Source: Thysanoteuthis rhombus (lineage: Eukaryota; Mollusca; Cephalopoda; Oegopsida; Thysanoteuthidae). Taken from it: a stretch of 64,000 nucleotides of DNA. The translations under genes and the position numbers were made by a program. How positions within the stretch are numbered: the first letter of the stretch is position 1; each line of letters begins with the position of its first letter. The stretch spans positions 54,664,779 through 54,728,778 of the forward strand of contig OY735207.1 in NCBI GenBank assembly GCA_963457665.1, read 5' to 3'. Positions 39,815 to 52,425 of this stretch are shown piece after piece. The notes under the pieces are model-generated. The model saw only the letters and a program-made list of their open reading frames with translations. It had not been told where the DNA came from and did no database searches.

Positions 39815-40389
39815 CCTTTGAATCATACTACAGTGAGGTCAGGTATGGAATTTTCCACTTGTGCAATCATGTTGCCTTTTGAAAAGTTTCAGTTATCAGA
39901 ACATTTCAGTCAGGGCAAGGGATACTCAACCTATATTTATTTATTTCTTTATCAGTAAATTTGAAAAATGTTTTGAGTATTGAAGAAAGAATTTTCTCAG
40001 AATCTCTTGATTATGAATTTTTATGTGATCAATCTCCGTCTAAATAACAGGAGATATCTCCATTTTATGCACTGAAACTAGGAGTCAATTTAGTTGATTC
40101 AATTTTAGTCCAGTGTATACAGAGGGTATGGGTTATTCACTGGGGAAGTTTTCATTTTGAATGATAAGAGTTTTTATTAGAATTCTTGTAGAGATAAACT
40201 GGAACTTTCTCGCTGTTTCTATGAGGAACAGTTAAATCTCAAAAATCATACTAAATTAATTTTTTTTCTTTTTTTTGATTAAATTATTTTTTAAACCTTC
40301 ATTTACATAGAAAAAAATTCAGTTAATTTCCAGTGTTTTATTTTTGTTTTGTTCGTTTTTCTTTATTCAGTATTGAATTATTGGTGGAA

Positions 40390-40690
40390 AACCAATTACA
40401 ATTGATTCCTAGAATGCATTTCATAAAATGGAAATAACTCCTGTCAACCTTAAAATGGATTATCTCCCTTCTTGAACAGCTTGCTAAAACAATTTCATTT
40501 CCATACAAATCTTGAACGTTTTATTCACTCGCCAGCTCGAAGTTAGAGCCTGAGAAAAATATAATTATTCGAAGCCATAACAATCTGTTATTCTTATCCT
40601 TTGATAATATTTAGTTCATTTTTAGGTTAACAGGAATTATTTCCATTTTATGCACACATTCTAGGAATCTGCCCTATTTCAATTAAAATG
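40390..40690. mobile_element. Foldback MITE (family C), second copy
   Basis: Ends TTGATTCCTAGAATGCAT and (reversed) GATTCCTAGAATGTGCAT; both carry ATAAAATGGAAATAA next, then CTTAAAATGGATTATCTCCC only on the left. The arms have diverged more than in the first copy. Confidence 0.6.
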
Positions 40691-41313
40691 AATAGCAACA
40701 TTTTCTGAGATATGAAAGTGTCTTTGTATAATAATTGGTATTTTTCTTTGGAAGTTTTGACTGCTGTCGTCTTGTAAATAATGTAAACCAATTTCTATAT
40801 TCAAAATGTAAACTTTATTGAAAGAGACTGAATATACTTGATTGCTGTTTTGCTAAAATCCTTCTGTGATAACATCAAACATGTATATTTGTAAATAAAA
40901 AGGATTTTGAAATTATACTCTGTGCTTTCTCCATTTCATTTTGAAAATTCTTATTGTTTTATGTACGGTAAATTGCAGCATGTAAGTTGAATTTCTCAGT
41001 CCAAATTTTTTTTATAAAAATTTGGGGTTGACTTGTACGGTGAGTATAAAATGTATAGGTCTATACCAGAAGTTTGAGCAAAAAATCTTGAGTTCCACTT
41101 CTAGGCTGCAATTTACAGTATTTTATTTGATTTGTCACAGAGAAAAGATGGATTCATAAATTAGGAGTATCAGTGCGATTTGAATGGAAAGTCTTGGCAG
41201 GAGTATGAATTTAGTGCACCGATTCCATTACCCCTGATTTAACTGTTTGGCCATTTAAACCTTTAAGTTTGTAACAATATCAACTTTGTCTGTTGGTAGA
41301 AAATATTTCAAAA

Positions 41314-41756
41314 ACAGATTTGGTTAGTCACTCAATAGAAACCATCACATGCCCTTTGTCTTGGCAGAATACTGTGTTGGTGTGATCAATGAAGAAGTTA
41401 CTTCTCTTGCCTTTAGTTATGGAATTGATCACTAAAAGTTTGTACTTTCAAAAAACCAACATAAACTAGACATACATTAAGAGACCAATTTAGCATAAAC
41501 TTGGTGCGAATGGACAGCCCTCCAACTCCCCAAAAAACTTATTTCAGGAAGAATTTGAAAAAAAAATGTTTTCCGGACATTGATAAGGAGTGAATATTTA
41601 AATTTCAGCCCTGTTGCTCCATTGATGTTGTCTATATGCACAACATATACATTTATAGCCTATAATGATGTTGGCAGTTTTTAAATAGCTTTCCTCTCAA
41701 CTTCACTTGAGTCAACATAGGTTACTTTAGTTTCCATACTGACAGTTTTTAATTGT
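41314..41756 (+). repeat. Family A element, near full copy
   Basis: Starts ACAGATTTGGTTAGTCACTC, has AATAGAAACCATCACATG, 'ttaagagaccaatttagcat', a weakened CCATTG/CATTTATAGCC block, and ends near CTGACAGTTTTTAATTG. Confidence 0.65.
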
Positions 41757-42282
41757 TTCCAAAGTTATAAACCAACAGTAAATAAATGTTGCTTTAACCA
41801 TTTATTCATCATTTTCTGTCAAGTTGGCATCAATCAAGAAGAGCTACTTTCAAATGAACCCTGCTATGCCAGTAATAATTGTACTTTCTGTATTTCCCGT
41901 TGTACAGCACACCTGCTGATAAAATAGATGTTGTCATTCATTAATCAAGTCAAAAATTCCTACAAGGCTGTACCACAATGCCAGGACTATATAACTTAAT
42001 GAAGAATATTTAGACCCCCCCCAAGTGAAAATCCCACAATTTCCATGAAATTTGTGGTTCTCTCCTCAATGAAGTTTTGATCCAAGATTGTAGGTTACCA
42101 GATATTCTCCCTCTGAACTAATTAAGTCAAATATGCAACTTACCTATCTGCACTTATAGTTAACCTTGCTTGTGATTTATAGGCTAGGTCATAAACTACA
42201 GCATTGTCGAAGCAGTACTGGCCTCTGGTGGATGAGGGATTTCTGTGTAAATAAATATATCGCTTAAATTCAGCCTTACTGA

Positions 42283-42380
42283 CTGTCCAGTTCCAGAGTC
42301 CAGAGGTAGGTTATCGGCCTGTGGGTTCTGAAGTGAAGGTTTCAATTCTGCCTTGCGGTACTGGATGGGATAATGGAAAT
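42283..42380 (+). repeat. tRNA-like SINE unit (weak)
   Basis: GAGGTAGGTTATCGG followed 28 bases later by GGTTTCAATTCTGCC resembles a D arm and a B-box/T arm in tRNA order. The A box is poor. No clean fold. Confidence 0.35.
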
Positions 42381-42423
42381 TCTATAGCCACACTGAAGAG
42401 ATGTAATATATCAAAACAGAAGA

Positions 42424-42426
<3 letters not shown>

Positions 42427-42456
<30 letters not shown>
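42427..42456 (+). repeat. TA microsatellite
   Basis: About fifteen TA units, followed by a poly-T stretch at about 42474-42496. Confidence 0.85.
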
Positions 42457-42458
<2 letters not shown>

Positions 42459-42473
42459 AATGGATAATTTCCA

Positions 42474-42504
<31 letters not shown>

Positions 42505-45113
42505 TTATGGTATTTATCTGACCAATAATCTACTTATCAATACTTGATCCTGCCTGCATTGTCAGAAAGATTGCCAACACCAGTTAGAGAATCTTATTAT
42601 TTCTGATGAGTCTTTGTCCAATGACCGAAAAATTTTTCCCCAACTTAAAAATCTAAGGGGGATAACTCTTATGCCTCCTTCTGAACAAATAATTCCCATG
42701 AAATCAGACGTACCACATTTTGATTAAAAAGCGCACTCCAAATTTTGCAAATGACCTTGGATGCGTTCATAAGTTGACATAATACATTTTTTTTTCATCA
42801 AGAGAATACTGTAAAGACCAGAATAAATGGTGATTTGAAGTTGCTGTACTTTGTGAATAAGGTGGATGATTGAAAACTCCCCTACCAAACTGTAACAATT
42901 TCTGACCTGTTAACAGAGAAATTAGTTATCTAGTATTATCCGGATAGAATGATATGTTCTTTCTAATCCCAATCTTAGTATACAATTAAAATATAGAATA
43001 AACAACGTAATGTAAAGAACAAAGCTGTATTTAACAGATACAAATTAGGAGAAGAACTAGAAGCTATTGGGGTGGGGAGCTTCTCAGAAAGGGCATTTTA
43101 TGACATACATTTTTATTGTGAGGTTGCAAGATTATGGCAAAGAACCAGAGAGTGATTCCCAACCTCGGACACTTTAGAGTCCACAAAGATATCACAACCA
43201 TAATAACATTTGAAATTTAAAATGGAAAAGGATAAAGGGGTTAACCTTTTCTAGTTGCCTTTGATTTGAAGAGCCTTTTCTATCAACTCAATACACAATT
43301 TCTAAGAAAATATTGCAGCGAACAGCAGCCTAGATTTGTTGATAAAATAACTTGCACAAACATTGATTGCTGAAATGTTTTTTATACTTATAGGTCAACT
43401 CATCAAATAAAATCACAAAGACTCCAGAATAGATTGTTAATGAGATTAAAAAAATTTCAGCTATCATACATTTCTATCAGATAAATCAAAAGGAAAATCG
43501 GACAGATTGAGAAAAAAAAATGACTCATCTTGGAAACACTGGGTTGTCTACCTTGGAACACATGACTTTTAGTCATGTACATGCAAAAACATTTTGTTGA
43601 ATTCTATGGCTCAGGTGTTTGCTACCCTACTGATTTAAGTAATAAAGTTTTTTTTAGTTTTTTTATTAAATCTGTCAGGTATAGAGAACTCTTGTTGCTA
43701 TAAATAACAAACTATACTCAGCAGTAGTCAGACAACCACTAAAATCTCTCATTCACAAAGTAAAACTTGTATTTCTGTTTGAAGAGATGAACGCAAAAAC
43801 AACTGTTCATGCTGGAGAGCTTGAAGATGTTAAAGCTTAATAATACCAAGAAGATTTTATTTTATTGTGAAAATCTTTTTACAGTCATAAGAAAATTTTT
43901 ATTCAGTTGGTGATAAAAAAAGAATATTTGATTCAGTATGCCTTACACTTTCTTCACCCTATAGATGGCATACAGCTGCCCCCATTGGCCCCATGCTAGG
44001 GAAGACTGAAGGGAACCCAGACAGCTACAATATGTGTGTTGTCTGTGCAGTTTTATGTTAGTGTAAGAAACTAATATTGCATGACTACAGGTATTTATGA
44101 ATAATGATATATTGGTGTAATGAATTTGATGACTCATAATAGCTGTTTACTGAATATATTGTAAAACTCATGAAATAAATGTTACAAGAAAGTTATTTCA
44201 TTGACACTTTAAACCTTAACTCTAGAATGCCGTAATTTAAATTTTAACTCTGAAATAAACACTTAAAATTTCAACTCCAAGATTATGGGTAATTTTGCTT
44301 TATATATTATTTACAACGAAAGCATATATTTGTGTGTCAAAAATCTCAAGGTCTACTTATATGCCTGGTCGACTTGTATGGCACAATTTACGGTAAACTC
44401 AGAAGTCTTTTATTTACCACTGATGTTACTGTTCGACAAATGCAGGTTTTGCATTACAAAAAAAAAGCCTTGGGTAAAGTGAATATATGAAAATTTTTCA
44501 TTTTGGATTCAAGTGAAAATGGAAAAAAATTTAGATATGATATCATTATGGAAAAATGGCTGATGCATACATGAATGTTCAGTACATGCTCAACAAGTCT
44601 GGAACAAAGAATTAAGGCTAAAATAGTCCTGAATAAGAAATTGAGTATAGAAAATCGACAACACGGAGGTTTGTTGGTCCAGACCTACTTGAAAAAATCT
44701 CTGTTAATATGTGCAAAAGACCAAAAGTTGTGAAAAGAATCATTATGAATTATATGGTACACTTTAGAATTTTTAGAAAACGTGGAATTGTATTTTTAGT
44801 AATTTAGAAGTTCATAGATAATTTCTTAAAATGAAAATGAAAACCATTAAATAATAGTATGAAACATTTTAAATAAATCTTGCAAAGGGAATAACTTTCG
44901 GTCTTTTATTTGTGTAAGCACAGATTTTTTTCGTGTATGTCTGGACCCCAGTATCATCGAGCGCCAGATAGATCTGTGAAGAGAAACAATGGCGACAAGA
45001 CAGACTCTTTTAGTTCAGTAAATATTTGGAAACTGAAAAGCCATCAAAAGTTTTTTTTCCATAGGCAGATCTAGGATTTTGAACTTGGAAGAAAATCCCA
45101 TTAATCCCAAAAA

Positions 45114-45578
45114 ATCCTTAAGAGAAGGGTGTATAACCAATGCATCCTCCCAATAGTCACTTATGGAGCCGAAACATGGAACCTAACCAAGAGACAGACC
45201 TATAAATTGAGAACCATGCAACATGCACATGAAAGAATCATGCTGGGCCTCACATGGAGAGACCACAAGACAGCACAGTACATCCGAGAAAAGACAAGAG
45301 TCAGGGACATCATAGAATCCATTAAAAATCTCAAATGGCGGTGGGCTGGCCATGTTGCAAGAATGGCAGACAACCGATGGACATCACGACTCACGACATG
45401 GATCCCCTGAGATCATATGCGCAACCGAGGCCAGCAGAATATTAGATGGCGAGACGAGCTAGACAAGTTCAGGAAGTACTGGCTCTGCAACGCCCATGAT
45501 AGTGAAGTGTGGCAAATCCTGGGGAAGGTCTATGTCCAACAACGGACGTTAAAAGACTGATGATGATGATGATGATAA
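45114..45578 (+). mobile_element. RTE-type LINE, 5'-truncated 3' end (reverse transcriptase C-terminus)
   Basis: The frame from about 45114 reads KRRVYNQCILPIVTYGAETW, then LTKRQ..RTMQHAHERIMLGLTWRDHKTAQYIREKTRV, KWRWAGHVARM-DNRWTSRLTTW, a TGA at 45408-45410, and continues in the same frame as DHMRNRG..RWRDELDKFRKYW to a final stop. ILP-x-x-TYGAETW and KW-WAGHVARM-D-RWT are hallmarks of RTE/BovB-like reverse transcriptases. The tail is a (TGATGA)n run, the usual RTE 3' end. One in-frame stop shows it is dead. Confidence 0.85.
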
Positions 45579-46061
45579 TGACAGTGGTGAAGGGCTCCAA
45601 ATATTTTTTTTTGCTCCAGCTGTTTAATTAGAATTGGATATAATAATTTTTGTGTTTTAAAGGTTGATCTATGACAACTTGGAATTATTTGGATTTTTTA
45701 TTCATAAAATTTCTTTATGATAATATTTAAAATCAAAAAAAAATTGTGTTTGGCCTGAGCAGGAGGGAAAAGAATTCTAATTGTGCTTCAACCAAGTAGG
45801 GAGGGGCACCTTGGTCTTGATGGGGAAGCTAGAAATTTCATTTGGTTTAAAAAAAAAAATGACTATTCTAATAAATGGACCAAATTTATGAAGCACTTGA
45901 ATAAATTAAGTTTATCATCAATACAGGACAAATATTTGGAAAATTATTTACGTAAAAAAATGATGGCATTATTCAAGTAATTTTGAAGTTGCAGTGTACT
46001 TATAAAACATCAAAAAAAATTATGTTGCACAGCATTTTCTTCTTTTTGTTCAATTTCATGA

Positions 46062-46402
46062 ATTGAAACATGGAACCTAACCAAAAGGCTGACCTTTAAA
46101 CTGAGAAGCATGCAACGTGCACAAAGAGAATCATGCTCAACCTCACATGGAGAGATCACAAGACAGTACAGTATATCAGAGGAAAGACAGGAGTTTGAGA
46201 TATCATAGAATCCATAAGAAAACTTGAATGGCCATGGGCTGGTCATGTTGCAAGACTGACAGACAACCCCTGAACATCACAACTCACAATGTGGCTCCCT
46301 AGAGATCACATGCAAAATGGGTCGACAAAATATAATTAGATAAGTTCAGAAAGTACTGGTTCTGTGACGCCCACAATAGGCTGCTGCTGTTGATGATGAT
46401 GA
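46062..46402 (+). mobile_element. RTE-type LINE tail, second degenerate copy
   Basis: Same 3' segment as 45114-45578, beginning at 'gaaacatggaacctaacca', with several frame breaks, ending in a GATGATGATGA tail. It is also plus-strand and truncated near the same point, about 500 bp downstream of the first. Confidence 0.8.
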
Positions 46403-49400
46403 AACTCGACTAAAGTTAGAATTGAATAAAGATATGAAAAAGATTTGGACGTGTCCAATACAAAGAGATAGGTGAATTGCCAATTGTTCAATTTTTTTAG
46501 TGTGTGCATAAATATTAAAAAGTATTTCACACAGATAAAAAATGACATGCACACATACTTATGTCATTTTCTCTGATAAAAAATGTTTTGCTCCAAAAAA
46601 TTTACAAATAACCTTCAGTTTGGTATTGAATAATTATGGCATTTCATTAAGCAAGTTTAACATGAAATAAAATTTTATCTTTATCACATCATCAGAACAT
46701 AAAATTCTTTTTTTCAATGGCATCATGTGGGGACATAAACAGCGAGATTGAAATTAAATGAATGAATACACAATGCATTTGATTATAAGCAGAGATACAG
46801 GCAGTAATTATCCATGTAACATAATTCTATCCAATTATTCAATTTAAAATGAATGAAGGTTTATAACAGTCAACAAGAAAACATTCAGAGGGTGCATACA
46901 TCTACCTACGCCATAAACTAATTAAAAACTGAATAAAATTCACTCCTTACCAGGTTGAGATGCAAAAAAAGAAATAAATTAAAGATATCTCTGAATCAAA
47001 AAAAAAAAAAATCCTAGGTCCACTCCAGAATTGAATCAATTCTTCCTAACCTTCAACAAAATGACATTCATTTTCATTTAGAACTTTTGGAGGTAATGTG
47101 TCGATGAACATGAATCGATGAACATGAGTTGATACATGAATGAACGGGAAAAATATATCTAAATCGAAAAAAAAATCCTGGATCCTCCCTAAAATCTAAC
47201 TAATCCTTCCTTAGCATATGGCCTAACGTTTCCAAAAAAAATTCATTGAAATTAATGGAGATATGAACATACAGCTACAATGCAGGGATGGTAACAGTAA
47301 GAATAAACTTGGATCCACCCCGAAATTCAATCACACCTGCTTTAGCCCATGACCCACCCTTCCGAAAATTTCATTGAAATTCATTGCAGGCTTTTGCTGA
47401 TATTGCGTGGACAAACAGCCAAACACGAATGAATATATATATATATCTTCCAATTTCTTTGGCAGAGGAAACCACGAAGTAAAACAAGGGAGATAATTGA
47501 GTATTGGTCGAGTGGAAAATTTTCGTCAGCTACTGGAAGAAGAACTCTTCTATTCGAGGTAATATTAGTATCTGACAGGGAAAAAAGCTTCCGCGAAACA
47601 CCAAACACATGTTTTGGGTTTTTCCAAAATCCCTCAGAAGTGATGTGTCGATGTAATATACCATTCATGGTCAGCATAGGTTATTTTATATAGAGGATTT
47701 ACAGATAATTTTCGACTCAAGGTTTAAAATTCATAATCTACTATCAAGAAGTAAGTAAATTGTGCTATTTATACAATTCTAAACGTAATACAATTTTTAG
47801 CTTCCTTGTTGATCATCTTGTTGCGTATATTTTCGTTCTTAACCTTTCCTGAATAGTGACACAAGATTTTCACAGTTTTTAAAATCGTTGAATATCTGAT
47901 TGATATCTCAAAGGTAAAAATATATATGTTTAGCGAATTACGTACTTTGAAAAATTTTTTTATTATTCTTATTTTTCTGGACTGAAAAGCTAAAATAACA
48001 AATTATTATACTTTTTGTTCGTATCCGTTATTTTTTTTCCAGGATGTAAATAACAAAAACAAGTTTCATTATCTGTCATCATAGAATGGCGAAAATTCAA
48101 TTATAAATATAAATAAATTTGGATCACACTGTTGTTGAACATTTGAAAAAAGAAATGATCGAATGTAGAGTTTATGGATTCATTAAAAAAAAATTAAGCT
48201 GATCATTCTCATTAAATTTTTGAAAACTCATTCCAGTTGTTTTTGTATTATACATTTGTTGATATTATTAATGTGCAAAAAAAAAAAAAATAACTTAAAT
48301 TGGAAAAAGGTGCATAGACTTATCTACTAATTCAAATGAGATTAATAATGTCATGATATTTGAACGTTCTTAAATCTATTAAAATGGGGAGGGGTTTTCA
48401 CTTTTCTTTCGTTATACACCTGACGAAAGCCGACAAATGGATCGATCGAAATGTGTTGTTGAGTTGACAACGCGAAAGATGGGAAGATGAGATTCGATTG
48501 CCCGGAAATTAAATTAGGGATGATCAGAAATCATTTTCTTGTCTGCTTTTTTTCCCCAACCTTTGTACAACATTGCTTTAGTCAACAATGTAAATGAACA
48601 TTATTTTTTTTTTCACGAAGTTGATTAAAACAGTTTTCTTAAATGAAAAAAAAAAAAAAAGTTGACACTTCTTCACTTGACATTATGTTTTATTTATTTT
48701 TTGTGAAAAGGTTTTCCGACTGGAAAATACGAGATTTGATATTCTTGTTTTGAAATTAACACCGGCGAGGTTGCCAGATAGTTGGAGACGTTTCTGCCGC
48801 CCAACATGCAGAAATGGTCATATGGATGCAAAATTATCTATAAAACACTGCAATTTCAAATGACAAAATCAATCTTTTTTTGTTCCGTTCGAATCGAAGG
48901 GAAAGGAGTGTTCAGTTTAGCCTTGCAATTACACTGTAAATAGAACCTCAGCACAACCTTATTAAATTGATTTTTTTTATCATACTGATAAATTTCCTGA
49001 GAAAATCTAGTCCTTATGAAAAGTGCGAAGACTAACTTGCAAAAAAAAAAAAAAAAATTCTCCAAAGAAAATGGAAAGAAATGCCGTGTGTAAATATGAT
49101 CAAACCCCAAAATTCATGGCTAAATGCTTTTCCCAAAGACTAAATTTGGCCATAAAACGACCATAATGGCAACCCTGGTTAACACCCAAGGCCGATATCG
49201 GTGACGTACATGAACCGAAAGTGATCTGAATTTATCAACCGAAACTTCTGAAACTGAAAACTTCCCGAACTAATTTTGGTAATTTCCTTCTTTATTTTCG
49301 TAAAATGAAATAGTTTTTGTGGAGAAAAAAAACCTTTTTTTTTCTTCTTTCAATTCCAGGTCGAAATCCATTTGGCATTCAAACCATCCGGAAATTAATT

Positions 49401-49728
49401 TTTATAAAGGACATCTTTTTACGGGGGTGGGAATTCTATTTACAATGTAACTAAGAAACAGAAACCAGGCACTTGTTTCCGCCATTTTCACGGAAGTCCA
49501 GACGGCATATTATTGATCCCATGTTAAAAATTTCCTGACGGGTCGGGGATGTTGCCTTTGATACAACCCAACTCACAACTGATTGCTTTGAAAATAGGAA
49601 TGATGGGTTTATTCTCCAACAAGCATTTCATGTAGTAGTAAATGACTTTTCATACCCGAACTTAATCCTATTTGTTCGAAACTGAAACTTGAATAGTAAT
49701 TTTTTTCAGCTTGATTAAAAAGGGTTAA

Positions 49729-50139
49729 CAACATGGCTTTCTTCAGTTTTTAAGTGGGTCTGGCCATGTATGTATGTATGTATTATGCATACAGGCCACG
49801 CCAATGAAGCTAGAGGGATTAAAATACGAACATTTTTACTGACTGTATTTTTTTTTTTTATCCTTCTGCCGTTTAGGTTTTTAGGGCGTGGGTCAATTTG
49901 CAATGTAAGTTTATGCTAAATTGATCCCGTAGCTTCTGTCCGGCAGCATTCCCACTTGTTTTTCTTTTTCTTTTCAGTTGAACAGTTTTAGCAAGCACTA
50001 CCCTACAAAAGGCGACAGAAGTAACTTATTTATTGATCGCTTTTTTTTCCCAACTTTTTAATTGGTTATGTCCAACACAACATGCATGCTTAAAGACGCT
50101 GGTCAAGTGGTATTCTCTTGGATGACAAACCAGACCTGG
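49729..50139 (-). repeat. Family A element, near full copy
   Basis: Has CTTCAGTTTTTAAGTGGGTC, (TATG)n, 'atgtaagtttatgctaaatt', GATC-rich middle, ends GACAAACCAGACCTGG. Confidence 0.65.
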
Positions 50140-51944
50140 ATTTTTTTTTCTATTGTGGTATATCCCCAAGATCTTGATGTAAAAATTAGTTTGATTTAAA
50201 TAGTTTAAATTTTTATTTAAAGCAAATTAGTTTTTTTTCAAAATCACCCCGACCCCATGTTTTCTCTAGTGGGTGGGTGATCAATAGATTTGTGCATTTT
50301 TTTTTAACACCGTTTGAACAAAGGTGTGCAACTTTACTACCAGGATTATATTTATCAATATTCATCATGGTCACAGCAAATAATCGTAAATCTGTTTCTT
50401 TTCATAAGTTCTTTTCAACACTTTTTTTTTTATTTGTGCACCATTTTTAATAGTGAGTGAATGAAGGTGTTAAACTTAAAAATATACAATCACGACTACC
50501 TTTTATTGTGCCAAAGGTTTTGGGTGCAGAAGTGAATTACCGCTAAATATTTTGTCCCTTTTGTGCATCCATAGTTGATTCAAATGCTGGCTAAAAGTTA
50601 TAAGGACATGAAACGAAAGAAGTTGAGTTTTAACATTCTTCCAAATAATATAAGTATGCAGTCTCAATTAGAATTTCAACTGATCTCTGGGGAGTGGGAG
50701 CCTTAGTTATCTATATGGGCTAATCTTTCCTAAGGCAAATCAAATGTCTTCAAAATTAATATTTTTGCTACAGCCAACATTAAAATGAATTCAATTTTTT
50801 AATTCAAAAAATTTTTTTAAATTTCTTAACAAAATAGGGCGAATCCTGGCTTTTTTCATTTTTGCCTATAACCTTCATTGGAATGCATTGTATTTGCATG
50901 AATGTTTTTTTAAATTTTCAGTTCTGTAGACCAGCTGTGCATTGATTTGCCAAAGTTACCATTTTCTTAGAAATCAATAGCCCAATATCAGTACCCAAGC
51001 TCCTGTTCATTTCACTCACTCGCTCGGATAAAAATCAAATAAGAGATTTCATATGAAATGAAACTGGACCATTGGGAATATAATTCTGTCTGTATTTGCG
51101 TAAAATGGTGGAAAGTAAATACACAAATCAGCATTTAAGTTTCAGTGTAAATAGAACTCCCCTGGTGAAACCTTGGAAAATCTAGCATTCCAAGGGAAAT
51201 TATGAATTACTGTCACCAACGGATGCTCATTTTCAAACTTGTATTGGTAATTGAACCCTTTCCTGAAAACTTGAGAGGGGAGAGTTTTTTCAGAAAAGAA
51301 CAAAAAAACAATTTCACTCATTTAAGAGAGAGAGAGAGAGTGTGTGTGTCTGTGTGTGTTTAGAATTTAAAGTTTCTACACTGAATGGTCAGAGCTAGGC
51401 TACATCCCAATACCTAGATGAATATGCCCAGCAAAAGTGTTTAAACTGGTTTGTTGTAGGTAGTGGTGATTAATAATAACAAATTAAATATAAGTGAAAA
51501 AGTTTTGGGTTTTTTTCTGTCAACCTCCTAGTGACTGTCTTTTGGCAGTATGCTATTTCGTTTAAAAAATTCCTTATTTTCATTTTGGAAGGAACAGGTT
51601 TGAAAAGGAAAGCTAGGTAGTTTACTGAGGAGGGAGGAAAATTTTGGCTTATGAATTTTATCCATATCTATACAACAATTAGATAGAATCAAAAAGTGGC
51701 AACAAAGATTAGAAGGGATAAGGGAGACAATGAGAAGATATTGGCATAGGTTGAGAGAAGTACAAAAGCACGAAATGATATTCAGGTTCAGTTTAACTTT
51801 AGTAGTCAATAACCATGGAATTTCCCCACGGGCACAACTAATGTATATAAATGTTAGAACCCATAAGTAGCCTAAACCCAGCAAAAGTGTTTTCACCTGG
51901 TCAGTTGTGGGTAGTGGTGATTATTAAAAGCAACATGCATAACA

Positions 51945-52175
51945 GATGGGATTTATGAAAAGTGACCAATGTCTTTTGGCGTCATATCATATTGGGGGTG
52001 ATCAATTAAAAATTGGTGAAAGGATTAACCAATAACTAAGTTACTTTTCTTGCCCTTGGTTGGGCACTGAAATGTCCAAATTTTCAAAAAAATGGGTGGA
52101 CTCAAGCTAAGTAACCAATTCAGTATAAACTTACATTGTAAATTGAATCTAAAATCTCGTTTTAGAGGGGGAATG
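51945..52175 (+). repeat. Family A element, 5' half
   Basis: 'gtgaccaatgtcttttggc', GGGGGTGATCAATTAAAAA and ACCAATTCAGTATAAACTTA are present; the CCAG-bearing half is absent. Confidence 0.55.
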
Positions 52176-52217
52176 TTGAAAACGCAAAAGAAAACATTTT
52201 TCCCTACTCATTGAAGG

Positions 52218-52220
<3 letters not shown>

Positions 52221-52250
<30 letters not shown>
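52221..52250 (+). repeat. GT microsatellite
   Basis: About fifteen TG units. Confidence 0.9.
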
Positions 52251-52251
<1 letters not shown>

Positions 52252-52378
52252 AAAATCTCAAGTTCCTCCTATGAATGGTTTGGGTTGGTGAAGTCTGGAT
52301 ACATATAAATGTTAGAACACATAAATAACCAAAACCAACAACTGTATCTAAACCAGTCTTTTAGCTAGCAGTGATTAA

Positions 52379-52380
<2 letters not shown>

Positions 52381-52421
<41 letters not shown>
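52381..52421 (+). repeat. AT microsatellite
   Basis: Twenty AT units without interruption. Confidence 0.9.

Positions 52422-52425
<4 letters not shown>

Larger units (their letters stand above)
51330..52380 (+). repeat. Three local copies of a microsatellite-bearing unit
   Basis: The block 'gcaaaagtgtttaaactgg' plus GGTAGTGGTGATTA recurs at about 51430-51475 and 51880-51925, and in decayed form at about 52340-52375; GT-rich runs head the first (51340-51360) and last (52221-52250). A family A fragment (51945-52175) lies between the second and third. Confidence 0.55.

Noticed and set aside
51528..51896. 122-codon minus-strand open frame
   Set aside because: Lies over the local triplicated repeat; hydrophobic but no family features, splice sites or conserved motif.
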